From: DATMQA01 sp035566895
Lineage (GTDB): Bacteria; Verrucomicrobiota; Verrucomicrobiia; Limisphaerales; UBA8199
NCBI GenBank assembly: GCA_035566895.1
Contig: DATMQA010000200.1
Span: 1-18,283, forward strand
Direction of reading: 5' to 3'
DNA length: 18,283 nucleotides
The translations under genes and the position numbers were made by a program. This document shows, one piece after another, positions 1 to 5,620 of this stretch. Every line of letters starts with the position of its first letter. Positions within the stretch are counted from its first letter, which is position 1. The notes under the pieces were generated by a model, which was not told the origin of the DNA, did not search any database, and saw only the letters and a program-made list of their open reading frames with translations.

Positions 1-2
1 TG

Positions 3-1202
3 GTTGACTACGACCTCGTCCGCCACGCCGAAGCCAAACGCCTCCACCTCCGCCTCCCCACCCTCGACCACGCCGTCGAGCGCGCCCGCTCCCTCCAGGA
101 CGACGCCGACGCCAGCTCCGTCCCCTTGTCCCACCTCGAACTCTGGCCCGAGCCCATCCTCGACGCCCCGGCCCTCTTCGACGAAATCCACGACCGCTAC
201 CTCCACTACGCCTCACTGCCCGGTGGCGCCGCCGTCGTCCTCACCCTCTGGCCCGGCCACGCCCATGCCATCAAGGCTTTTGACCTCACCCCGCGCATCC
301 ATTTAACCTCCCGAAAACAGGGCTGCGGCAAATCCACCGTCCTCAGCATCCTGGCCGCCCTGTGCCCCAGGGTCCTGCGCACCAACAACCTCAAACCCGC
401 CGTCCTTTACCGCACCGGGCCGCGCCAGCCCACCGTCTGCCTGGACGAAATGGACACCTACCTCCACCTCTACCCCGAACTGGGCGGCCTGCTCAACGCC
501 AGCAACGACATGGACGCCTGCGTTTACCGCTGTGAAGGCCACGCCATCCGCGCCTTCAAAGCCTACATCGCCATCGCCCTGGCCAGCATCGGCCCACTGG
601 TCCCCACCCTCCGCGACCGCTCCATTGTCCTTGCCATGGAGGAGGCCCCGCCCGGCTACCCCAAAGCTCGCTTCGACAAACGCAAACTCGAAACCGAAAC
701 CATCCTCGGCCGCAAAATCGCCCGCTGGGCCCAGGACAACTTCGCCGCCATCGCCGCCTGCGACCCGGTGCTGCCGCCCGAAGCCTACAACCGCCTCGCC
801 GACAAATGGCGTCCCCTCTTTGCCATTGCCCAGGTCATCGGCGGCCACTGGCCCCAACGCGTCCTGGAAGCCTTCCGCCAACTCAATGCCAAACCGGAAC
901 CCGCCCCGGACCTCGGCCTCCTCCTGCTGGCCGACATCCGCGACATCTTCGCCAAGACCGGCGCCCAACGCCTCTTCTCCTCCGCCCTGGTCGATGCGCT
1001 TTGTGCGGTGCCGGAGCGTCCGTGGTCCTTGACTACTCCGGTAACGGACCTCGGTTCGGCCAGACCCATTAACGAGGGCTGGCTGGCGCGCAACCTCCGC
1101 CGGTTCGCGGTGCGCTCACATAACTTGCGCATCAATGGGGACCGGGCCAAGGGTTATGAACTGATCGATTTCACGGGGGTGTTCGCCAAGTATCTAGGTT
1201 GA
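3..1202 (+). CDS. DUF3631-type P-loop ATPase, 5' end outside the window
   Basis: The reading frame is open from the window edge, so the start codon is lost; an internal TTG at 126 is not needed as a start. About 399 residues are visible. A Walker A motif (QGCGKST) is encoded at 318-338, a Walker B-like CLDEMD around 438-455, and TLRDRSI at 606-626 supplies a conserved arginine pair. The pattern of 'DE.DT', then a stretch around 'LLNASND', then 'R...I' is that of DUF3631 proteins. These are P-loop ATPases of unproven function, common in phages, plasmids and integrated elements and often next to primase/Toprim or bifunctional DNA-polymerase genes. The C-terminus (NGDRAKGYELIDF, then YLG) fits the usual end of the family. 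The stop codon (1200-1202) overlaps the first unit of an 8-bp tandem array. The partner genes would lie to the left, outside the window. Codons in the first kilobase strongly favour C at the third position. Confidence 0.8.
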   Translation, partial: VDYDLVRHAEAKRLHLRLPTLDHAVERARSLQDDADASSVPLSHLELWPEPILDAPALFDEIHDRYLHYASLPGGAAVVLTLWPGHAHAIKAFDLTPRIHLTSRKQGCGKSTVLSILAALCPRVLRTNNLKPAVLYRTGPRQPTVCLDEMDTYLHLYPELGGLLNASNDMDACVYRCEGHAIRAFKAYIAIALASIGPLVPTLRDRSIVLAMEEAPPGYPKARFDKRKLETETILGRKIARWAQDNFAAIAACDPVLPPEAYNRLADKWRPLFAIAQVIGGHWPQRVLEAFRQLNAKPEPAPDLGLLLLADIRDIFAKTGAQRLFSSALVDALCAVPERPWSLTTPVTDLGSARPINEGWLARNLRRFAVRSHNLRINGDRAKGYELIDFTGVFAKYLG

Positions 1203-1312
1203 CTAAGGGACTAAGGGACTAAGGGACTAAGGGACTAAGGGACCAAGGGACTAAGGGACCAAGGGACCAAGGGACTAAGGGACCAAGGGACTAAGGGACC
1301 ACAGGACCACGG
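1201..1312. repeat. 8-bp tandem array, unit GACYAAGG, 14 units
   Basis: Units begin at 1201 and recur every 8 bp. The first twelve are GACTAAGG or GACCAAGG, and the only position that varies is the fourth (T or C). The last two units are degenerate (GACCACAG, GACCACGG). The array starts within the stop codon of the DUF3631 gene. Confidence 0.95.
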
Positions 1313-1375
1313 GTGTAATTTGGCGTAACGAAGTGGAAGGCATGGCGGGCACGCGGTGCGGGAAATCGATTTTGG

Positions 1376-1420
1376 TCTCGGCTGCTCTCGGTGGCTCTCG
1401 GCTGCTCTCGGCTGCTCACG
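1376..1420. repeat. 10-bp tandem array, unit GCTGCTCTCG
   Basis: Four full units at 1381, 1391, 1401 and 1411 read GCTGCTCTCG, GTGGCTCTCG, GCTGCTCTCG and GCTGCTCACG. A partial unit precedes them. Confidence 0.85.
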
Positions 1421-1610
1421 TTTTTGGCTGAGCGGACCGCGAGTGGACGAGAGCAGACGGGAGTTGGGGTAGAGGCTACCGCGAGTAGACGGGGCCGACC
1501 AAACACCAAGCTCCAAACACCAGGAAAGCATCAAGCGCCAACCTCCAAAAAAACGCAGAGAGGGTAAAATGGAGCATAACCTACCAGCGCCTACCATGAG
1601 CAAAAATAGT

Positions 1611-1650
1611 GCAACTTGGCGCAACTTAGCGCAAGTCAGCGCAAGTCAGC
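1611..1650. repeat. 10-bp tandem array, units GCAACTTGGC / GCAAGTCAGC
   Basis: Four consecutive decamers: GCAACTTGGC, GCAACTTAGC, GCAAGTCAGC, GCAAGTCAGC. The array runs almost directly into the 7-bp array beginning at 1654. Confidence 0.85.
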
Positions 1651-1653
1651 GCC

Positions 1654-1744
1654 GTCCACAGTCCAAGGTCCACAGTCCAAAGTCCAAAGTCCAAAGTCCA
1701 AAGTCCAAGGTCCAAAGTCCAAGGTCCAAAGTCCAAGGTCCAAG
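1654..1744. repeat. 7-bp tandem array, unit GTCCAAR, 13 units
   Basis: Thirteen heptamers. Eleven are GTCCAAA or GTCCAAG, and units 1 and 3 are GTCCACA. Among the eleven, the only difference is A or G at position 7. No reading frame is maintained through it. Confidence 0.95.
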
Positions 1745-1770
1745 TTCTCGAAGGGGGCCAGGAGATGGTC

Positions 1771-1817
1771 GCGGTTAGCCGCGGTTTGGCACGGTTTGGC
1801 GCGGTTTGGCGCGGTTG
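1771..1817. repeat. 10-bp tandem array, unit GCGGTTTGGC
   Basis: Units at 1771, 1781, 1791, 1801 and 1811 read GCGGTTAGCC, GCGGTTTGGC, ACGGTTTGGC, GCGGTTTGGC and then a shortened GCGGTTGG. Confidence 0.85.
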
Positions 1818-1857
1818 GAGAACCTAATCGATACCAATCTGGTAGGTGGGAATGGTG

Positions 1858-1907
1858 CTTCCGGAACCTTCCGCAACCTTCCGTAGGCTTCCGTAACCTT
1901 CCGTGCG
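1858..1907. repeat. 10-bp tandem array, unit CTTCCGNAAC
   Basis: Five decamers: CTTCCGGAAC, CTTCCGCAAC, CTTCCGTAGG, CTTCCGTAAC, CTTCCGTGCG. The CTTCCG half is invariant and the other half varies. Confidence 0.85.
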
Positions 1908-2010
1908 GATAGGATTGGGCGGGAAGGTTCCCATCCGGATTTTGAACAGGTACCGGACAGAGGGGGAATTCGAAATTTCAGTTCCGGGCGAAAAACGGCG
2001 AACTGTAATT

Positions 2011-2060
2011 TGGCGCAATCAAGTGAAACTTGGCGCAATTAACTGAAATTAACTGAAACT
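2011..2060. repeat. Short repeats of TTGGCGCAAT and ATTAACTGAA
   Basis: TTGGCGCAAT occurs at 2010-2019 and 2030-2039, giving a 20-bp period. ATTAACTGAA is tandemly duplicated at 2038-2057. The TGGCGCAA words also resemble the array at 1611-1650. Confidence 0.65.
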
Positions 2061-2082
2061 TTTCCGGGTCTGGGAAGCGTTT

Positions 2083-2123
2083 GTGGTGTCGTTTGGCGTC
2101 GTTTGGTGTCGTTTGGTGTCGGT
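2083..2123. repeat. 10-bp tandem array, unit GTTTGGTGTC
   Basis: Units at 2091, 2101 and 2111 read GTTTGGCGTC, GTTTGGTGTC and GTTTGGTGTC, preceded by a partial unit (GTGGTGTC). Confidence 0.8.
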
Positions 2124-2192
2124 GACGGAAGGCGCCAAGGTCCAGAGTCCAACGGGTGACGGGTGACGAGTGGGTGGGTTGCCGACATGGGT

Positions 2193-2440
2193 GCGCCCTT
2201 GGAATTTCTTTTTCTCGGAGAGGGGTAAAAGAGGCGTACCAGTCGTGCCAAGCCCACGTTTACCGGGGTTTTTGCATTTTTTAGGCGTACCGGAGCCGTA
2301 CCGGTGCCGTACCACCCCGAGGCGTACCGGAGGCGTACCGAGCCGTACCGGCGGCGGGGGTGACAAAGCGGAAAAAGCTGAAAATCTGAAATGCTGAAAT
2401 GCTGAAACCCTGGCGGCGCCCTTGGAATTCTTTTTCTCGG
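2193..2440. repeat. 25-26 bp direct repeat pair (2193-2218 and 2416-2440)
   Basis: The two copies begin GCGCCCTTGGAATT and end CTTTTTCTCGG. They differ only by one extra T in the left copy. Each lies next to GGGTGACG-type words (2153-2167 on the left, 2439-2468 on the right), so a larger module may have been duplicated. Confidence 0.8.
2284..2351. repeat. 11-bp repeats, unit GSCGTACCGGA
   Basis: Six units of GGCGTACCGG or GCCGTACCGG, with one 7-bp interruption, make an 11-bp period. The core CCGTACCGG resembles the palindrome CCGGTACCGG. Confidence 0.8.
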
Positions 2441-2496
2441 GTGACGGGGTGACGAGTGCGGGGTGACGGAATGCTGAAAACTGAAACGCTGAAACC
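2378..2496. repeat. CTGAAANN octamers in two clusters, with GGGTGACG words between
   Basis: Octamers starting CTGAAA lie at 2378, 2386, 2394 and 2402, and again at 2474, 2481 and 2489. GGGTGACG occurs at 2439, 2447 and 2461. The second cluster merges into the hairpin at the 3' end of the propeller gene. Confidence 0.75.
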
Positions 2497-2504
2497 TTTC
2501 AGCG
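2487..2504 (-). terminator. Possible intrinsic terminator at the end of the propeller gene
   Basis: CGCTGAAACCTTTCAGCG is a perfect 8-bp inverted repeat with a 2-base centre. On the minus strand it is followed by TTTCAGTTTTCAGC, a T-rich but not pure T tail. The stem contains the stop codon of the gene. A 2-base loop must open by a pair or two in RNA. Confidence 0.4.
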
Positions 2505-3737
2505 CGAGATGAGCCGGTAAAACATGCTTCCTGGTGTTGCAGGAATCGTCACTTCATTCTGCAAACTCGTGCAATTCAGCACCGGCGCAGTGGTCACATC
2601 CGTCCAGTTGGAGGTGGTGAAATCCCAGTTCTGTTGCAGGACAAATTTCCGGGACGGCAGGGTCCAGGACAAGACGAGGTTGCCGGTCGAGGGGGCCAGG
2701 TTCAACCGCGGGGCGGGAATCGACTGCCAGGTGTAAACCAGCCCCAGATAGGTACCGTTGTTGTCCATGCTTGCCGCCACCAATGCATTGCCATCCGCCG
2801 AAGAGGCTAGCGCATACCAGTTCGTGTACGGAGCGTCCATCGGCGTCCAGGTGATGCCCGAGTCAAGCGAGCGGTAAATCGGCCCAGCATGAGCGGCGGC
2901 GGCCAATTTAGTTCCGTCCGCGGATGAGGCAACGCCGAAATAATCCAGGTTAGTGAGGTTCGCACGCGTCCAGGTGGCGCCGGTGTCGGTTGAGGTGAAA
3001 ACTCCACCGGGAGAGAATGTGCACGCTATGAGCCTGGTTCCATCCGCCGAACACGCGATACTGATATAGGAGCCGCTCGGCGAAGCGGTCGGGTACCAGG
3101 TTGCTCCCGAATTGGTCGAGACGTAAACCGCCGGTCCGACTGCTGCCATTGTCGTTCCATCGGCAGAGCAGGCGACCGAAAGCCACATGTTGCCGGGTGC
3201 GTTCCCCAGCGTCCAAGTGCTTCCTCCATCGTCCGAAAGGAAAATCCCGGATGAAACCGGGGGGGCAAATTCCTGTGCGTTTACCGCCACGAGCCTCCTG
3301 CCGTCGGCCGAACAGGCGACGCCCTGGAAGGTGCCACCGATGTTGGTTTCCGACCAGGTGACTCCAGCATTGGTGGAAACACAGAGCGGGCCAGTAAAGC
3401 CCACTGCTGCTATTGTGTTCCCGAGCGCCGAGCTGGCGACGCCATGCCAGTTTGAGAGCACGATCCAATAGGGCGCGGCGGGCAGCGGAATGGTGAGTGC
3501 CGCCCATGATACGCCCGCATTGGTGGATTGGTAAACCGGACCATCATAGGTGCCCGCCAACAAGGTCATTCCATCGGCGGAAGACGCGACGCGAAGGTAC
3601 TCGGTGGAGGGCAAACTGGTGGCCGTCCACGTTTGGGCCGGTATGCTCGATACCGAATCCAAAAGAGAACCGATTGCCAAGATGGCCGGGAGGAGCCGGC
3701 GAATTATGTAAGTGATACCTGAGACGGGCCTTTGCAT
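2499..3737 (-). CDS. Exported seven-bladed Asp-box (YCF48/BNR-like) beta-propeller protein
   Basis: I chose the ATG at 3737 (412 residues) over an upstream ATG at 3977. From 3737 the protein opens with a signal peptide: two arginines, then LLPAILAIGSLLDSV, then a likely cut after SIPAQ. The longer start would give an arginine- and proline-rich leader and would overlap the next gene. No clear Shine-Dalgarno sequence precedes the chosen start. The mature part has seven repeats of about 40-55 residues, each starting (V/I/L)A(S/C)SADG or a variant. Six continue to an Asp-box-like strand such as STNAGVSW, SDDGGSTW or STDTGATW. This fits a seven-bladed propeller of the sialidase/YCF48 type. A final beta-rich segment of about 75 residues ends FYRLISR, similar to the ends of many large exported verrucomicrobial proteins. 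No catalytic set of a known enzyme is apparent, and ligand and role are unknown. Confidence 0.75.
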   Translation of the reverse strand: MQRPVSGITYIIRRLLPAILAIGSLLDSVSSIPAQTWTATSLPSTEYLRVASSADGMTLLAGTYDGPVYQSTNAGVSWAALTIPLPAAPYWIVLSNWHGVASSALGNTIAAVGFTGPLCVSTNAGVTWSETNIGGTFQGVACSADGRRLVAVNAQEFAPPVSSGIFLSDDGGSTWTLGNAPGNMWLSVACSADGTTMAAVGPAVYVSTNSGATWYPTASPSGSYISIACSADGTRLIACTFSPGGVFTSTDTGATWTRANLTNLDYFGVASSADGTKLAAAAHAGPIYRSLDSGITWTPMDAPYTNWYALASSADGNALVAASMDNNGTYLGLVYTWQSIPAPRLNLAPSTGNLVLSWTLPSRKFVLQQNWDFTTSNWTDVTTAPVLNCTSLQNEVTIPATPGSMFYRLISR

Positions 3738-3954
3738 CGAATAATGACAAGCAACAATCGTGCCGTAACGGGGTCGGAATCGGGGGCGGATACTTATTAT
3801 TTCGCTTTCCCTCGAACCGATGGAACAAAAAGGAAGTGGTTGGGTCGGCGGGTCTATAAACAGGCCACCCCTGCCGGGGTTTGGGGCCACGGGCCAAGCA
3901 GCCGCGGAAGATCCGAAACCGTTGCGGAGGCACGGCGCCCCATGGAGCTTGTCC

Positions 3955-4461
3955 TTAGCTCTCCAACCGCGAGGCAATGCGTCCGGTCCAAAGCGAGGCG
4001 AATTGCGTCAGCATGACCGAAACAAAAAACAAAAAGAACCCGCTTTGTACCCGGATCTTCGCCACGCCGCCGGATTTCAGGGTCAGCACCAGAATCGCCA
4101 CGACGAAAACGTCGAGCATGGACCATTTACCCATGTTCGAGACAAATTTAAAGAACGTCCGGGCCTGACTGGCGGACAATCCGGGATAGAGCCAGAGGGC
4201 CAGCAGAGCGTTGATTTTCACGAACGGGAAGCAAAGCGTGAACACAAAGAGGATCAAAAACAAGAACAGTTCGCCCGACCGCCAGAGAATCCCCAGCCCT
4301 TGATAAACGGAAACCTGGTTCTCGAACAACCACAGCTTGGTCACGGAGGTGAACGGCTGGAAGATGCCCGCAACGAAGAAACCCATCGACGTGAGCAACA
4401 TCAGGGCGATTGTCCCGCCGGTTCGTCGGTGGACCATTATCAACGGCGACTTGCGTTCCAT
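3955..4461 (-). CDS. PqiA-like (paraquat-inducible protein A family) inner-membrane protein, single domain
   Basis: A 168-residue integral membrane protein with about four predicted segments (residues near 14-37, 58-91, 117-131 and 139-160). The best family signature is KWSMLDVFVVAIL near residue 113, close to the G(R/K)WSM(L/V)DVFV motif of PqiA domains. FPFVKINALL in the second hydrophobic block also fits. Escherichia coli PqiA carries two such domains and works with PqiB/PqiC in envelope lipid transport; single-domain forms are common elsewhere. No PqiB/MCE partner is visible nearby. The cysteine pairs seen in some PqiA proteins are absent; only one cysteine occurs. There are 217 bases between its stop and the propeller start, so an operon with that gene is not evident. 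Confidence 0.8.
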   Translation of the reverse strand: MERKSPLIMVHRRTGGTIALMLLTSMGFFVAGIFQPFTSVTKLWLFENQVSVYQGLGILWRSGELFLFLILFVFTLCFPFVKINALLALWLYPGLSASQARTFFKFVSNMGKWSMLDVFVVAILVLTLKSGGVAKIRVQSGFFLFFVSVMLTQFASLWTGRIASRLES

Positions 4462-4612
4462 GAGTGTTACCGGAGTCTAACCCTGAGTTGACGAGGCCAC
4501 AAGGCGACATGACTTTTGCTGCCATCACGTTTGAAACCAGCGCCGCCTGTTCCGCCTCCGGGACCGCGGCAATAATCTCCGCGCGCGCGCCTGCACAGCC
4601 GACCCCATTTTT

Positions 4613-4885
4613 TCACGCGGCCAGCGGTTCAACTTCGCGCTCAATCCTCGCAGCCTTTTGGTAGCGGACCAGGCGCAGATCGTAATCAGCCTGCAAGCCT
4701 GCCCACATTTCGGCGCTGGTGCCAAAATACCGCGCCAATCGCAAAGCCGTATCCGCTGTGATGCCACGCTTCACGTTGACCCTGGGTTCGCGGAAAGCCT
4801 CCAACGCCTCGCGGGATTTCCCGGGAGCCCCAATCGGCTTTGGCGTGGCCGGCTTCATCGTCCCGCGGCGGGCATTTTGTGTCAA
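4613..4885 (-). pseudogene. HigA/VapI-type antitoxin remnant, helix-turn-helix damaged
   Basis: The C-terminal half is a clear match in pattern to HigA-type (XRE family) antitoxins: KRGITADTALRLARYFGTSAEMWAGLQADYDL and a closing EREVEPLAA. In intact proteins this is preceded by a start such as 'HPGEILREEFL' and a helix-turn-helix ending 'INEIV.GKRGI'. Here that part reads IGAPGKSREALEAFREPRVNVKRGI, so roughly 15-20 residues of the DNA-binding helices are missing or scrambled, with probable internal deletions. The first plausible ATG is codon 1 (4885) or codon 10. No HigB toxin is found upstream, where only 45 bases separate this gene from the end of the defence cassette. It may have lost its toxin when the cassette arrived, but that order of events is inferred. 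Confidence 0.65.
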
Positions 4886-4900
4886 AGTGTATGACCGACC

Positions 4901-4930
4901 CCTGCATGGTGCGCTCGGCCCATGTGCAGG
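4901..4930 (-). terminator. Stem-loop directly after the cassette's last stop codon
   Basis: CCTGCA at 4901-4906 pairs with TGCAGG at 4925-4930. TGG/CCA extends the stem past a 2-base bulge, leaving a loop of 9 bases. It abuts the stop codon of the small cassette gene at 4931. It lacks a T-tract, so it may be a rho-independent-like pause, an mRNA 3' end or just a flank of the inverted-repeat boundary. Confidence 0.3.
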
Positions 4931-4950
4931 CTAATGGGTGACCCCTCTTA
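4931..4950. repeat. Left copy of the inverted repeat bounding the defence cassette
   Basis: CTAATGGGTGACCCCTCTTA here is matched, inverted, by AGAAGAGGGTCACCCATTAG at 12012-12031. Eighteen bases pair when one gap is allowed (four versus three G/C in the run). The repeat contains the perfect small palindrome GGGT-G-ACCC. The last codons (GVTH, stop) of the small cassette gene lie inside it. I see no target-site duplication outside the two copies. Confidence 0.7.
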
Positions 4951-5620
4951 CGCGTGGATGCTTGTCCTTGAGTCTTCTCTTTAGCGCTTCAGAGGCTGCT
5001 CGGCAAACTGCGTTAAAGGCGCTCAGCTTCTGCACTCTTTCGAGAATCAAACCCGTCGCTGGGTCTAAGCTCTCGTCGGCGCGGTCAAGCAGAATGCGAA
5101 CGCTTTGAATATCTCCGTTTCGATGCGTTCGAATGGCATCCTTTAGCAAAGCTCTTGTCTGCTCGTCAGCTGCCAATTCACACGCCTCGTCAAGGGCTGT
5201 TTGAATCAAAACGCGTGCTGCAGCATCGATTTTGGAGACGAAATCGACCCAAAACTCAACAGAGCCGGGCTTAATTTTGGTCTGATCTTCCCTGGTCGAC
5301 GGCAAACGATAATAAAATGGAGGCTTTCCCTCAGGATCAATACCAGCCAAAACTCTGAGAACAGGTTCGAATTCCTCCAGCGGCCGATGGCGGTCAGGTA
5401 GCGATGCGCGATGCTCCCAGAGTGACAAGACTGTTTTAAAGCACTGTTTCTGGGCAGCGGCCTTAGCCCTCCCTTTCGCATTCTCGGCGACAACAATTTG
5501 CTCCGCGACGTAGTGCGCCATCCAAAGGGACAGCGTATCACCACGTGGATCACAACCGAGTTCATGAACCAAGCGTTTACCCAAGTTTATAGCTTTTGTC
5601 TTTGTCTGTGAGGATTCCAT
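4931..5620 (-). CDS. Small companion protein of the DUF4297-STAND gene, Avs3b-like (putative)
   Basis: A 229-residue soluble protein, mostly helical by composition, with no signal peptide or membrane segment. Its N-terminal half has a pattern I associate with small proteins encoded beside large STAND defence ATPases: a block ELGCDPRGDTLSLWMAHYVAE near residues 20-40, then KTVLSLWEHRASLPDRHRPL near 63-82. I recall AVAST type III having two proteins, a nuclease-STAND and a small partner of unknown role; this call rests on that memory and on context. Its ATG (5620) lies 44 bases inside the end of the large gene, in another frame, with no good Shine-Dalgarno sequence, so translational coupling is likely. 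Its final codons lie in the cassette's left inverted repeat, so the C-terminus may have been set by that boundary. No catalytic motif is visible. Confidence 0.6.
   Translation of the reverse strand: MESSQTKTKAINLGKRLVHELGCDPRGDTLSLWMAHYVAEQIVVAENAKGRAKAAAQKQCFKTVLSLWEHRASLPDRHRPLEEFEPVLRVLAGIDPEGKPPFYYRLPSTREDQTKIKPGSVEFWVDFVSKIDAAARVLIQTALDEACELAADEQTRALLKDAIRTHRNGDIQSVRILLDRADESLDPATGLILERVQKLSAFNAVCRAASEALKRRLKDKHPRVRGVTH

Larger units (their letters stand above)
1203..2486. repeat. Gene-free region filled with short tandem arrays
   Basis: I find no credible gene in about 1.3 kb. The short open frames here translate the repeats themselves, for example runs of SKVQ. The stretch is a patchwork of at least ten short tandem arrays with unit lengths of 7, 8, 10 or 11 bp and different unit sequences, separated by near-unique spacers. 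The clearest arrays are listed separately. Also present are a dispersed copy pair (1314-1338 and 2004-2028, 21 of 25 identical by hand count) and a 25-26 bp direct repeat (2193-2218 and 2416-2440). Confidence 0.85.

Noticed and set aside
303..968. 221-residue minus-strand open frame opposite the DUF3631 gene
   Set aside because: Its glycine/alanine/valine-rich sequence is the typical antisense reading of C-rich codons; the plus strand has Walker motifs.
1203..1750. Tandem arrays as a CRISPR or a coding repeat protein
   Set aside because: Units are 7-10 bp with no unique spacers of constant length, and 7-, 8- and 10-bp periods do not maintain one reading frame.
3738..3977. 80-residue N-terminal extension of the propeller protein from an ATG at 3977
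   Set aside because: The extension is arginine- and proline-rich, would hide the signal peptide and would overlap the PqiA-like gene.
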